From assembly GCF_014905175.1 (NCBI RefSeq), contig NC_057792.1, positions 15,010,963-15,074,962 of the forward strand: a stretch of 64,000 nucleotides of DNA, read 5' to 3'. Source of the stretch: Aphidius gifuensis (Eukaryota > Arthropoda > Insecta > Hymenoptera > Braconidae). The first letter of the stretch is position 1. The number at the start of each line of letters is the position of its first letter. The position numbers were made by a program, and so were the translations under genes. The notes beneath the pieces were generated by a model that saw only the letters and a program-made list of their open reading frames with translations, made no database searches and was not told the DNA's origin. Shown here in pieces: positions 1 to 12,731 of the stretch.

Positions 1-322
1 GCATCTTCTGAAGCTATAGCACGTGAGACTAGCAGCGCGTAGAAACGAAACGGTGCAGGGCCCCGCATAAAGCTGTTATGAATTACAATTTTTTTCATAG
101 ATAAAAATCTGAAAATTATATCACTTGGTTTTTATTAATATCTCATGAGGGTAGGCCGAAATTCTAATTAAAATTTTAGCTTAACTTAATTAAAAATTAA
201 TAAAAAAAAAACAATGAAAAAAGGTTTGCTTCAAAATATTTCGAACGGCCTGCGGGGCCCCACACCGTTTCGTTCCTGGGCGTTCGCATCTCGGCTGCTA
301 GCCTCAGCCACTAGCTTCAGCT
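1..322. repeat. GC-rich imperfect inverted repeat at the left window edge
   Basis: Two GC-rich arms (about 5-70 and 242-322) face each other across roughly 170 bases of AT-rich DNA. Exact reverse-complement blocks pair in order: 29-36 with 294-301 (CTAGCAGC), 44-55 with 263-274 (AACGAAACGGTG) and 58-66 with 252-260 (GGGCCCCGC). Mismatches and a small length difference separate the blocks. The arms are far richer in GC than the surroundings. A fold-back or terminal-inverted-repeat mobile element remnant is the simplest reading. The left arm may run beyond the window, so element boundaries and target duplications cannot be judged. Confidence 0.6.
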
Positions 323-3300
323 TCATCTTTTGAAAATTTTCTGACTGTAGTAAACTCAGAAAAAAAAGCATATAATATATTTTCAAATCAACAAACCATT
401 GACATAAGAAAAATATTATAATTATCAAATTTTATGACACTCAAATCTTAAAAAAAAAAAAGTCCAAATTTGAATTTAAATGATATTTTCATTGTGATAA
501 ACTTCCGCATGAAAATTTAGTAATTTTCTGTGCTTAAAAAACATTTGATGTGTATTTTACAATATTCAACAAAAAGAAATGATGATACCAAGTGAAATAC
601 TGTTAATTTTATTTGTTTCTATAAGTTTTCAGTTAACTTGAGAGTAAAAAAATATTAAAGTAAAAAAGCATTAAAGGGTTTCTTTCATTTGATGAAGGTT
701 CTCTTTATGGCGCACCTACTTATGTCTACGTTTGGGCAGCTTCTCAGTTAATTTCATTTTGATGTTGGGAAGTTTAGCGTAGGCATATTTCGTACGTGAT
801 TTAATTATATTTTTAAAACTATTATGTATATTTTTTTATTCCATAACAGATTATATCCTTAAGTGATATTTAATTATATACAAAAAGAACAATTATCATA
901 TTTAAAATTTCTAAAATTTATGTTGATGGTTTTTTTTTTACTTTTTATCTTAAATAAAATTTTAAATATTTACCAAGGTAAATTTTAGATTTTTCAAAAG
1001 TAAATTTGACAAAACATAAAATATAAATATATTTTTATATTTTGTACCATAGTAATATATCATGGTAGAAGACGAAATCGATACAACAAAACACGCGCTG
1101 ATGAAAGAAGAGAGAAGAGAAGGAAAGTTGTGACGACGGCGCACATAGAATAGGTGCGTCAACAAACCAATTTTATAGAAATATATATAAAATTGTAGGA
1201 GTGGAAAAACGAAATAAAGAATGAGAAAGAAAAAGAGAGAGAGTTAATAATACCATGGATAAAGTGAGTGAGAAAACTAAACTATATTATCGATCAGTCT
1301 GCGAAAAGTAACGAGCGTCAACCGAGGAAGACTGAGGTCAAGGTCAGTAAAGGTACCGCGCCTGCTTACCATGTAACGTGTTGCTTTTTTAAGCTAGTTA
1401 TGATCAACCACATCATCATCATCATCATTATTATAATTATTTCTAACTATTTTTTTATTTTTTCATTATCATATTTTTATGGAACAATGCTTGGATGTCC
1501 TTGTTTCTTGTTTTTTAAAATTATATTAACCATCTGACCTACCTAGCCATTACTATATACCATCAAGATCATGATCAGACGCTGCACGCTCAACATCTGC
1601 TACTCTATTATCATAATTTTTCACTACTAGTAGACAAAAAAAAAAACCCTAAAAAATTAAACTAAAGTTAGTTAATTTTTGTACATAATTGTAAACAAAT
1701 ATTGAGCTATTTGATACATAAATTGTTTGTCACATTGATGATAATATTACGTAGTTGTTGTTATAATAATCTGACCTATTTACCATGTCCTCTAGTGGCC
1801 AAAATTTAAACTACACTTATGTAACTACTATAACAAAATTTAAAATTGTAGTAAAAAAAAATTATCAATAGTAAGTAATGATAGTAAAGAATAAAATTTC
1901 ACTGATAAGATTTAACGATAAAAAGTTACATGCGATGCGCCATATTGACCCACGGACATGTAGAGACTATACCTTGTTGCCTAAACCCTGCACACAAAGT
2001 CGGATCCATATATTGCCATTGATTGTTACGCAGGCGACGTTATGACGCAATAGAGAGAACAAAAAGAATAAACATTTTACTTTTTCGTATATTGTCTTGA
2101 TTGAAAAACTTTTTTAGGCGATTGTATATACGTAGGTATATTAAATATAATATATTCATTACTCTCAAGGATAAGGAGACTCTAATTTGAGCGATGAATT
2201 GAAGATAATATAAGGTAATAGCCATGTATTCGTGTGCAAATCAAATAGACATAGATAATTTTCATGGAATTATTGTAAATGATGAAGCAGTTTCAAATAT
2301 TTCAAGTATTCTCGTCTAGCCACTAGTGATTAATGAAGTTTTCCAGGAAAATAACAATAGTAGGTTCGATTCCCATCGAGAGCTATTTATTATTTTCCTA
2401 ATTTTTCATAGTTTTTAAAGAAATTGCTAAATCGATTTTGTGAGGCAATGCAAAATTGAGCTAAAATGTGAGATTACTTTATTTAACACGATAAAAAATT
2501 TCCAACAATTTTTTTGATAACTCAACAGTAAATTATTCTCAATGCCAAAATAATCAATAAATAGGTATTTCAATAAATTATAATGACAGCTTGAAGGAAT
2601 ATTTATAAAACATGGCTCTAATGTGGAAGACAGCTGATTTTTTAAAGGAATTTCTCTAAGCGCAAAAGAAGAATACTATATTGGATTTAGAATATAATTG
2701 CTCAAGAGCATCAACAAGATCATAGATTCGTAGAAAAACTACCAAAACTATAATTGGTTCGATGAAATGAAATCATGGCACAGTCGAAGCATACGTTGTA
2801 AAAATATTAGGCTGCAAAAAAGCAAAATTCTGGAAGACTGGAAGTATATCGAAGCCATCTGATTGTAAATATGAAACAGGTTGAAGGCAGGTGTTCCATC
2901 ACCAAATTGGAGCAGATATACAAAAAAAAAATAAAGAGTAGGGGTAGGGCATTTGTGATGCAAGGAATTCTAATGCGCAATCGTAGAGCAGCCGTAAGAG
3001 CATCCGCTCCAAATTTAAGATTTGTATAGTCTTTCGAAAAATATACTGAAGGGTCGAAATAAAAAATCTTACTTATATAGATCACGCACAAACACATCAC
3101 ACAGTCGATGGTTTTTCAACGAAACCAGCTATTTGCTCGGATTAGCTGGATACAGTACCAAGAAAAAAAAATTTGAGTTCTCATTTTTTAATTTAATCTA
3201 CAATGCGTTGAAGTTTAAACATTTTCTTCCAAATTCTACAGAAACCCTACCTTAAATTTTTTTTTTTCTTTTCGCTAATTGAATACAGCTGTTTCAATAT

Positions 3301-3840
3301 TTTTTTAAATGCCGATTCTCTGTTATGTATTGACCTTCCATTTGTCTGCCTGGCTTGTCACTCAACAAACTTACATTAACAGAATTAAGGCAAGATTTGA
3401 AGTGGAATTTGCGATGATGAAAAATTATTGACTCTACGTCAGTAAGAGAATTTGTCCGTGAAAATTATGTTTAAAAGTTTTTATATTCACGAGCAAACAA
3501 CGTAGTTCCGGGACGTAAGAACAATCGAGTTATTTTTACAACAGGGGTTGAGAATTTTACGATTTTTTCACTCAAAAAAAATCCAGTTTTTTTTTTACAG
3601 AGCTTTCAGTGTCTTGATAATTATCATCATTTACATAAGCTCGTCTTTTGTCTGTTTCAATTTTTTATTTAAAATAATAAAATTTGTTTCTCGATTTCTC
3701 TTTGTTATCGAATTTTTTTTATGGCGTCTTTACTAAATTTATGTAATCGATTAATTTTTGTATCAAACTTGATAATAGCAATATATATACTTTTTTTTTT
3801 CATCCATACAAATATCATATGATTAAAATATTACGCTACA

Positions 3841-3858
3841 CTGCTGCTGCTGCTGCTG
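3841..3858. repeat. (CTG)6 microsatellite
   Basis: Six perfect CTG units in non-coding DNA. No open frame with recognisable protein features covers it. Confidence 0.9.
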
Positions 3859-4804
3859 TCTCAACAAAAATAATATTGTAACCGACCTTCCCAGCTTACT
3901 TTACGTAAACGAATATTTAGTTTTTTTTTTTTTTTAAATATTTCTAGAAATAAAAATTTCATGAGTTCCTGACAGTATTTAAATTAATGGAAATACTGAT
4001 GACGATTTTTATGCATCAAGTTACGTGAAGCTATATGAAATCATTTGACGCTAGAAAAATAAACACTAAGCTTCCAAAATTTTAAGATTTTCGAAAAAAT
4101 ATTTCAAGTTAATATCAAGTCTACTTTCACAGTTGATAACTACCTTGGTAAATTAATATTAAATATTTTTAAAAAACTACTTAAATTTATAGCTCCATTA
4201 ACTATAAAAAAAAATATTATTATTATACAAAAAATAATGTTTTTCTTTAAAGTAAACAATGTGTGCTATTGACATTTGTATTTAAACTCGATGAAATAAT
4301 TTTTTTTCAAAGTCATGTAACAGCATACTTAAATTTCTAATAAATATTCCCTCACAAAATTATTTACCTCATTATAAATACTACAATTTTTTTTAATAAT
4401 GTCAAAATAATTAAATTTACTAATTGATTTCATTGATGTAGCAACTACCAACAAATTTTTTATTTATTTTCCTTTGGTTATTTAAAAAACTCGACAATTG
4501 TTTAGCCTATTGTTTGCTATTTCAATAGATAGTTAAATAAACAAATAAATAAATAAATCATTTACCCCAAACATGAAAAATAGTACAAAAAAAAAAAAAA
4601 ATAATCAATAAACACTAAAGTTATTAATACATGTAATTTATAATTTATGTTAAAAAAAAAAAATGTCATCATTGATAATAGTGAAAGAAAAAAGGAAAAA
4701 AAATTATTAGTAATTATGAACTTTGGTAATAATTGCAAACAACTATTAAAATACATAATACTACTACTACAAATAATAATAATAATAACAACAACAGTGT
4801 ATGT

Positions 4805-4985
4805 ATGGATGGAACGCGGTCAGGGCGCTCTCGCGCAAAGCGAAAGAAAGCCAAGGCAACGTTATTTTTCCACCGTCAGATCGACAGCAAGAGCAGCAGC
4901 AGCAGCAACAGGCACAGTATTACATCGGTGTACTGTCTCTCTTATTATTATTATTACTATAAGGCTGTATGCTGTTGCCTAGTGC
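4805..4985. promoter_or_regulatory. GC-richer island, possible promoter or 5' UTR
   Basis: This block is visibly richer in G and C than the kilobases around it, with CpG-containing pieces (for example CGCGGTCAGGGCGCTCTCGC near 4816) and a run of AGC/CAG units at about 4890-4912. It can be read as an alanine- and arginine-rich peptide, but that frame has no family features, so a promoter or untranslated exon is more likely. Strand and target gene are unknown. Confidence 0.25.
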
Positions 4986-6084
4986 CAAACGAGAGGTAAA
5001 ATGACAACACCGCAATCAACCAAGCAACACTGCCACGAATATATACACCAACATAATATTACGTGTTGTTTTTTTTTTTTTTTTTATATATATTTCAAAT
5101 GTACCAGCAGCATCGTTAATCTATTATTTCATTAATTTTTTTCATTAATTATTTTCCAAATTATATCTGACGTTTGAGAAATTATAAAATAAAAAAAAAA
5201 AAAATTTTAAAGATTGAATTTAATTTGAATTTAAAGGGAAATTAGATGTAATAAAATTATATGTTTGTTAATTTTTATTAAGCATGATGATATTATTTTT
5301 TGATGAATTTAAAAAAAAAAATTAAAGAGGGAGAAAATAAAACAACTATAGTAGCAAACACAAACTACAACAAAATTCATCGGGAGAGATATTATATCCG
5401 GGCCAAGGTCCCTTTAACTTTTTTTTTTTTTAAACTGATGTCATAGTTTACTTCTCTTTCTATTATGCTATTAACAGGAGACCCTTACTAGGGTGACGAT
5501 ATCAGTGTCTTTGAAAATAGTTGAGGCTTTTTTTAATTTTTTTTTTTTTTTTTATTTATAGTTTAACTTTAAATATTGATTTATAAAAAAGTTTTTTTTT
5601 TTTTTTCGTTTATTTATGAAAGTAATCTGTTTTAAAAAAAAAATTCAAATAGAAAAATCAATAAAAATAAAATTTTTTAAATATATTTTTAATGCAGATC
5701 AATATCAGCATGGCCGCTCTTTTTTTTTTGTTTCGAAAAATTAAAAAATTTTAAGATTAATTATTAGGGTTGATTAAATTAAATCAAATATTAATTTGTT
5801 GATAAATATTTAACAACAGTAAACAAATCCTAATTAATAATAATAATATTTTTTTTTTTTTTTTTAAATAAATTAATTTAATCTGTCAAAAATAAAAAAC
5901 AAAAAAAAAATAATTTTATTTTGGAGTAATTAGTGTCAATATTATCAAAATAATATTTACCATTTAATATTTATTAAAAATTAATATTTCGTTTTTTTGT
6001 TTTTTAATAAAAAACAACTGTCATTAATGTCATTCAAATAGTTTCGTCTAATAAAATTCTTGAAGTATATTTATTTACACTTAC

Positions 6085-6113
6085 CCAGCATTTTCAGCAG
6101 CAGAAATTGACAT
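6085..6113 (-). CDS. Candidate first coding exon (MSISAAENAG...), gene not identified
   Basis: On the minus strand an ATG at 6113 opens a nine-codon frame (MSISAAENA plus two bases of a Gly codon) that runs into a consensus donor, GTAAGT, at 6084-6079. The purine at -3 suits initiation. If real, this is a first coding exon whose later exons lie to the left, possibly outside the window, and the GC-rich CRE-bearing block at 7.7 kb would be a plausible upstream promoter. No protein family can be assigned from nine residues, and chance occurrence is quite possible. Confidence 0.25.
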
Positions 6114-7699
6114 GTGCCTACTTCTTTCATTGGGGGTAAACGTTATTGTTGTTTGATGATAATTCTCCGTTTTAATAATATTATTATATCAATAATTATT
6201 TAATCCTTGTTTACTTGTACACTACACATTACACTTCACCTATTTATCCTGTAAATATTTATGCGTGCACTTGAATATTCAATCACTGTTGTATTACTAC
6301 ACTAATCCAAAATGAATCACTTTTTTTTCTTTTTTATTTCACTTAATTAAACACAATAGTAAACACAAAAATAATTATATATTTTTTTTATATTTTTAAC
6401 TCACAATCACTTAATTATCATTGTCATCCATTAATTATCAATCAGTCATTATTATTATTTTCAATTTTTGATAATAATGTGATGATGGCCATCTGAATTT
6501 TATTTTTTCTTTATAATTTCATATATATATCGTTAATGAATTCTGTAAAATAAAATAATAACTTTTAGATTTGTTTTTTTATCAATGAAAGAATATAAAT
6601 AAACTTCCTTCTTTTTTTTTTTAAATCAAAATAACTGCTAATAATTTTATAATTAAACTAATATTTTTTAAGAAAAATCAAATGATTTTTAAAAGCGAGA
6701 AACTGTTTATTTAATTAAATACTTTTTTAAGGATTAAAAATTAATATAAATAAATACACGTGTCACATATACAGTCAATAAAATAAGGAGTAAAAATATT
6801 TAACAGTCAGACCAAATATGAGATTATTTAAATCTGTTGGAATTTTGTAAATATAATATTTTCTGAGGGGTCTTTGAACTACGACAAAAATACGATTTTC
6901 AAGTTTTCCACGAATCCTTGCTAATAAATTGGTTTTTTTTTTTATCTCAATTTCTGGGAATAACATTTATGGATTGATTATTATTGACGATGGTAAATTA
7001 AAATATATTTTTTCTCACTGGTTTACATAGATTAAAAAACACAAACAAAAAAAATTAATTTAAAACAAAAAAAAACGACAAATTGCCTGACACAAATTTA
7101 TATTTTTAATTATTAACACAGTCAAAAAAAAAAATTCTGCTATTATTATTATTTAGTATAAAACAAGCTAAATTTTAGAAGAATTAATTAAATTTTTTTT
7201 ATCCCGTGGTTATAGCTTGGTTCTTGAATTTAACCTGCTTAATATTTCAACCAAATAAATCAATAGTAGATACATTAATTTACAATTCATATGTAATACA
7301 TATTACAAATTAAATATTCATAATATACATAGACATTTTATATAGTAAAAAAAAAATTTAAACTAAAAATCGAAACGAAATTTAAATCGAAATTCACAGT
7401 AGAAATAAAATCCTGAAATTTCGATTTCGCTTTACCTGAGCCTCAGACAAACTCTACTTGAAACAATGATTCAAATCAACATTACTAAAAAATACTGAAA
7501 CAATTACTTTTCATTTTTTCTAATAGAATAACATTAAAATACTTTTTTCCAAAAAAAATACTCCAAAAATAAAGATAAAAAATATTGGTCCTGTTATTAA
7601 CGCACGAGTGTTGCCTATCAAAAAAGAAGTTTGGTATATATAAAAAAAAAAAAATGAAACGAAAGAAAAAATTAAAAAAAAAAAAAAATAAAAAAAAAT
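6114..7699. other. AT-rich non-coding DNA
   Basis: Only homopolymers, (ATT)n-like sequence and short frames without protein features are seen. It may be a 5' UTR or promoter-proximal intron of a minus-strand gene. Confidence 0.5.
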
Positions 7700-7815
7700 A
7701 AGATTAATATGTGTGTGTTCACGCGGGCGCACAGTGTCTTAGCTCTTTCCTGTGTCGGCGTAGCGTACGTGTGTGCACTTGATTAGCCCGTGTGTGACGT
7801 CACGACACGGTTACA
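7700..7815. promoter_or_regulatory. GC-rich promoter-like block with a perfect CRE palindrome
   Basis: A compact CpG-containing block in an otherwise AT-rich region. The octamer TGACGTCA at 7795-7802 is the full palindromic cAMP response element bound by CREB/ATF bZIP factors. Several CG dinucleotides (CACGCGGGCGCAC near 7719, CGGCGTAGCGTACG near 7756) add to the promoter look. It lies upstream, on the minus strand, of the candidate coding exon at 6113. No transcription start can be proven from sequence. Confidence 0.4.
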
Positions 7816-8359
7816 TTTCTTATGATTGTCACTGGTGCTATTGTATGTATACATATATATAATAATCATATATATATGATGAAAGAGCTGATGGTATACA
7901 ATATATATGTTTTCAACACTTTTTTTCAAATTATTCTACACTTGAGATTATTATAAAAAAAAAATGCTCTTGGCAACAATAAAAATTAATAATAATAATA
8001 ACAATATTAATGACATTGTCAAAATGAGGAATATTTTTTTTTATATCAATCGAAACAATGCTCCAAAAAAATATCCTAAATCAAATAATAAACTAACCAA
8101 CTAACTAATTATTTTAACAACTTAATAAATAAACAATAATAATGATAATAATTTTTTTATAAATGCCACTGATGTTACATTAAATATATATATACATATT
8201 TATACATAATACAGTGATGTATATATTTTTATAAGTAATAATAAAATAATAATAAAAAACACTTGCAGAATTATATTTTGGTGCCTTAAAATGTCGCGTA
8301 AAAAGGCTTTTTAATATCGTATATTAATATTATTATAACAAACGGAAACAAACCGTGGT

Positions 8360-9060
8360 GTATATACGAAACAAACTGATACACCTAAACGCAACGAATC
8401 CGCAGATCAGCCAAATTTGGGTGGATGCTGTTTGCTAAATGTAATGATACCGTAGGGTAGCGCCACATGTTGATTGGTTATTCTATTGAGCGGACGGGGT
8501 AAATTGGTATAATTGCTGTTCAAGTTTCAACTCAATGGCGCTACCTTGAATGTGTTCCAAAAGTCAAAAATCAATTTAAAAGAGGGATATTGAATCTTTG
8601 GGTATCTTTTATATAACAACACACATGAAGAACATATGAATTTGTTGTTATTTTTGTGGGTTGAATTTTAAATGAGTGAAAAGCTATTTTGAAAATTAAA
8701 TATTTTCCAATATTTTCATGGAGTTTTAGAACGTGCCCCTTCTACTTTTTCTTTTGTTATTAACATGCACTCTGACAAACGAGTACTCACGATTATTAAC
8801 GAGGACGCACGAATATTATTTATACGTTTAAACATGTATTATGTGTGTGATTCATATCAATATCAAGTACATCACGCAGCCCAACTAAATCGCTGAGGCA
8901 ATTGGTATTGAACTTTGCTGAGTTTGCCGTTCTCTCCATTACTATCGTCATCATTATGATATTACACATGGGGACGACAACATTATATTATACTCGGCGG
9001 CCATGTGTTTTGATGTAGTCATAAAATGGTAGGCTCGCGGGTTGGGGAGGTGAACGGGTG
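8360..9060. promoter_or_regulatory. GC-richer block between AT-rich flanks, possible promoter
   Basis: Base composition rises here in several patches (8380-8540, 8880-9060). A minus-strand ATG at 9002 in good context (purine at -3, GCC following) opens only about 16 codons (MAAEYNIMLSSPCVIS), so it could be a short upstream frame or a tiny exon. No protein family is recognisable. Confidence 0.2.
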
Positions 9061-10049
9061 AATATGTTTTTGTTTCAACTAAAATGAGCAAAAATAATGA
9101 GTATCTGCCTTGATACTAGCGACTATGGTAGTAAGCTTTAGAACTTATTTGAATGTCTACATTTTCCTTGATTTTCCTACATTTTCCTACTGTTTTCTAT
9201 AATACATATAGAAAAAAGTAATAATTTAATGAATAAAAAATATAGCAATAATAAAAGCTTTTGAATTTGAAATGCATTTTTATCCACTTCAAATAAAAGT
9301 CTTAATTTAGTTATTATTTCTGCTGTATGTATGCATATATCAAATTTTTTTTGTCCGCTTATTATCGGAAATAAATAAATTTTTTCCAGAGAAATTCAAG
9401 ATGCCGAGATGAAGTGAAATGAAGTTGAAAATTAAGAAAAGTTAATTAATTCCTTAATTTCATATTGGGAACCTAACGCTTGCCATGCCTCTAGCGACGA
9501 AATATTACCTATTTAGCTTTTGCGCAAGCTCAAATCTCAATTTTATCTGCACATGCGTGTTAGGAAAAAAGTATGTAAACAACTAGATTTTTTGGTGATA
9601 TCTAGAGTTTTCTTGATAAAAATAGTGACTTATATAAACAATTTAGATAAAAAGTACATAATTAAATGGAACATATATTTTATTCATACAATATACCTGA
9701 TAACAAGAATGAAAAAAAAATAAAAGTTTATAAAATCATAAGATTACGTATACCACACGGTAATCTTACGGTAAATTATCAGAAATAATTCACTTTGAGA
9801 GAGTGTTTAATAATTTGGGAGGGAGGCACAAGCTTGAGTAGCGGTGCCAATGAGAGCTTAGGCCTGGAAGCGACGTCACGAAAATTGAAATGAATACAAA
9901 ATTATTTTCGATTAACTGCAAATCTCATTAGAGCAAAATATTGGCAACTTTTATATTATAAAAGTTATTTCTTTTTTTTCTTAAATTACACTAAGCTCTA
10001 AAATGAATGAAAATTTTTAATTTCATTAAATTTAATAATGATATTACTA
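9061..10049. other. Non-coding DNA downstream of ANKRD39
   Basis: Nothing recognisable apart from a partial CRE-like site (GACGTCAC near 9871) and the presumed 3' UTR of the neighbouring minus-strand ANKRD39 gene at its right edge. Confidence 0.5.
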
Positions 10050-10680
10050 TTAGTTTGTTATTATACCAGTTTTTTTTTCATTCACCAAATCAATAGCTGT
10101 TTTTTGATTTTTATCAAGAAGATTTTGATTTGTTTTGGGTACAAGTTGATTCCATGATGCTTGACAACCTGCTAAAGCTGCACGATGAAGTGCCGTGTAT
10201 CCATCCGCGTCTTGGATATTTGGATCTGCACCAGAGTCCATGAGTAAACGAACAATTTCATCATTGCCACGCATTGCTGCTCGATGAAGAGATGTTGCTC
10301 GACCATATCGTGTTACAGAATTTACCTGAGCTCCATTTGCTATCAATACACGACAAATATCAATATTTCCTGAACGAGCTGCATAATGCAAAGCAGTGTA
10401 ACCAGATGAATCTACCTCGGATGCTGAAGTTCCTTGTGATAGTAGATTCTTAACACGTTCAAGATCATCTGTTTGAGCTAGCCAAAAATGTTTTTTTTTT
10501 TTCAATATATACATTTATACTTGTAAATAATTGTAAATAATTTTTTGTTTATCTACCTGCATGCCAAATGCCACGTTCAAAATCCATCTCATCCAATGTT
10601 TGTCTCAAACTTGATCCAGTTGATTTACAGCAAGCTCCATGATCACCATTGTCATCACAACTATTATGTTCTTGTTCCAT
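10050..10680 (-). CDS. Ankrd39: Ankyrin repeat domain protein 39 (ANKRD39 orthologue)
   Basis: Two exons, 10557-10680 and 10050-10477, joined by a GT-AG intron, give 183 residues, the same length as human ANKRD39. The first exon encodes a Cys-rich start followed by LDEMDFERGIWHA, near-identical to the vertebrate signature EEMDFERGIW. The second exon carries consecutive ankyrin units (GYTALHYAARSGN, ATSLHRAAMRGN, GYTALHRAALAG). The start ATG at 10680 is the first in frame and matches the family start. Ankyrin units mediate protein-protein contacts; the cellular role of ANKRD39 is poorly defined. It ends about 0.34 kb before the next minus-strand gene begins, within a run of four minus-strand genes. 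Reading the second exon alone from an internal ATG would give a spurious lysine-rich N-terminus taken from the intron. Confidence 0.93.
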
Positions 10681-11021
10681 TTTTCTTAAATAATTTTTTT
10701 ATCTAAATGCATTTTAAATATCTTGATTTACATTATTTTATTTTTTTAATATTTTCACAAATTTATCATTTAATTTAAAAAAAAAAAAACTAATTTCTTT
10801 TTTCTACCTGCCATATTTATCATCACTTTCATAAACTGTACTTTCATAAATTATATTTTAATCATAACTCATTCCCAAATATTAATTAAAAATAATTATT
10901 ATAAATTAAATTGTTGAAAGAAAAAAATTAAAAAAAAAAAAACAAAACAATTGTTATTGGAATGATTGTAATAAGATAAGTTTAATTAGCAAAAAGTAAA
11001 TATATTGAAGAAAAAAAAAAA
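10681..11021. other. Short AT-rich spacer between ANKRD39 and the next gene
   Basis: About 340 bases of homopolymer-rich sequence, likely the 3' UTR of the GFRP-like gene plus the ANKRD39 promoter. Nothing else is seen. Confidence 0.5.
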
Positions 11022-11375
11022 TTAAATTTCGCGTTGTAAAGTCCAGAGAATCTCTGCTTCTCCTGTACTGCAAACAATTCTGTAGCCAAGTTCAGCGAGA
11101 GCGTTTATTATTGACATAGGTGCTCCTGAAAATAAATATTTTTTTTTTGTTTTGTTTGCAAATAATAATAAGCCAATTATTTTAATTAATTATTGACCTT
11201 TCATCATAACGCCATTGATGACTTCATTGCCTGAATTTGGAAAACGTTTGCAGAGTGCCAAAACTTCATCACTTGACAATCCAAATACAGCACAATCAGA
11301 GGCAAAAGGTGAGCCTTTAACAGCAATATAATAGAAACTCTCGTTGCCAATCAAGTTACACATTTTTTCTGACAT
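11022..11375 (-). CDS. Small GFRP-like protein (copy B)
   Basis: Two exons, 11198-11375 and 11022-11125, give 93 residues; the donor (GTCAAT) is weak but the join keeps frame and replaces a premature stop. The C-terminal half (GAPMSIINALAELGYRIV, then a strand ending LWTLQREI) follows the pattern of the GTP cyclohydrolase I feedback regulatory protein tail: a proline turn, an amphipathic helix ending LExxGF/Y-hydrophobic, then hydrophobic-W-x-L-basic. GFRP binds GTP cyclohydrolase I and tunes tetrahydrobiopterin synthesis. A second protein with the same pattern is encoded at 13029-13480, so the two look like tandem paralogues. Family assignment is by pattern only and could be wrong; a generic small alpha/beta protein is the alternative. 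Confidence 0.6.
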
Positions 11376-11653
11376 TTTGTTTTATTTATTTATTTACTAT
11401 TATTATTTATTTTTATAATTCAGATATTGTCGAGTTTTTCAATTCTAGAAAAATAAAATAAAAATTACTATTAATTTCAAATAATCATAATTATTGATTT
11501 ATGAAAGAAACGCTTTATTTTTATATTTGATATGATGACAAATTGTTTTGTTTTTTTATTTTTTTTAAATGTTAAAATAGTTGTGATAAAACATGAATAA
11601 TATTGTTATTATTTTAAAGAATTTTTTTATTTGTAAAAAAAGTATGAATTTAT

Positions 11654-12731
11654 TTATCCTTCTTGGACATGAACTTGAATAAGTTTTTTTTCATGTTCTT
11701 CTTTAATTTCCATCATACGAGTTTCATGTTCCCATCTTATTTCAGATTGTGCTTTGTCACGCTCATATTCCCATTGATATCTTTCACATTCTAATTTTTT
11801 ACGTTGTAATTCAAGCTCAGCAATTTTACGTAGTGCTCGACTTTCAAGTACTTTTTCTTGTAATATACGTGATTCAAGTGGTGAATGACCAAGTGTTGAT
11901 GATGCTGCTGCTGCTGTTGTTGTTGATGATGATGATGTTGATGTTGTTGGTTGATGACCTGGTGACAATGAAGTGACAGACTGTATGTGAATATGTTTAA
12001 CATCATGATCACCAGATGATCTTCCATTACAATTTTTGTTTGATTCTGGTGGGTAGTCTTTAAAATAAAAAATAATATAAAAATAAAATGACATTTTTTA
12101 TTACTTTGCTTTTTTTTTTTTTTTTAAATTTTATATTATAATTTATATATTGATATTAATGTTTTTTTTTTTTAAATTTATTATAATTTATAAAATGCTT
12201 TTTAAACTTACCATTTTGAGTTATAACATAACTATCTGGGAGTTGTTTTACCCATACTTTAGCTGATTTAGCAGCATCATTAACTTTTTTTGCTGGACTT
12301 TCATCAACTTCTTCTTCATCACCTTCCCAATTAATATCTTCTTCTTGTGTTTGATCTTCAGTTAATATTATACTTTGAACAGCTGTATCTTCATTAACCA
12401 TTTCTTTTTGACGATTCCATTCATTAATATCATCCAAATCAGCTTCAGTTAATGTACTAACATCAAGACCCAATTCACGATGTTGTTTTAACCAATCAAT
12501 TGGCATTTTAGCACCCATTAAACGTGCTCTATTAACTCTTTTACTTGTTGATACACGTAAAAATAATTGTTTAACTTCTGGTGTTGCTTTTTCACATCTT
12601 GCCAAATGTTTTTCCATTCGCGTTGCATTTTGCATATATGATCTTTCACAAAATTTACAAAATGCAATAACAGCTGCACCATCAACTTTTTTATTGTAAT
12701 AATTCCATACAACTCCAGGTTTTTTAACCAT
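11654..12731 (-). CDS. BED-type zinc-finger protein with C-terminal coiled coil
   Basis: Two exons, 12212-12731 and 11654-12057, encode 307 residues. Residues 1-46 form a BED finger: aromatic residues W9 and Y11, then C25-x2-C28 and H42-x3-C46. BED fingers bind DNA and occur in chromatin factors and in domesticated hAT transposases; no transposase domain follows here. The middle is acidic (about 105-150), then comes a Ser/Thr/Gln stretch encoded by a (GAT/GTT/GCT)n-like repeat. The end (about 245-305) is a charged heptad-like coiled coil rich in E, R and K. The MADF/BED-like layout fits a small nuclear DNA-binding protein. An acceptor-like AG just before the ATG (near 12740) is in phase with the last exon of the upstream GFRP-like gene, so a fused transcript cannot be excluded. 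Confidence 0.8.

Larger units (their letters stand above)
323..6084. other. Non-coding stretch with microsatellites; no supportable gene
   Basis: I see no protein with family features and no convincing exon series here. Reading frames present are short and made of homopolymer or (ATT)n-like sequence. Notable pieces are (CAT)n near 1412-1428, (CTG)6 at 3841-3858, a GC-richer block at about 4805-4985 with AGC/CAG repeats, and a tRNA B-box-like site at 2363-2373. If the candidate minus-strand exon at 6085-6113 is real, this stretch would be its first intron or would contain later exons I could not recognise. Confidence 0.5.

Noticed and set aside
2363..2373. GGTTCGATTCC, a perfect tRNA B-box match
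   Set aside because: The surrounding sequence does not fold as a T-arm or full tRNA and no A box at proper spacing was seen; at most a tRNA-derived SINE scrap.
231..9723. Many short open frames on both strands in the first 10 kb
   Set aside because: They are built from T/A runs (Phe, Lys, Ile, Leu) or from microsatellites, have no family features and no linked exon series.
11749..12027. Antisense and other-frame reading frames with Leu/Met or Gln/His runs over the BED gene
   Set aside because: They are shadows of the GAT/GTT/GCT-like repeat in the coding strand; the sense frame has the zinc finger and coiled coil and joins by good splice sites.
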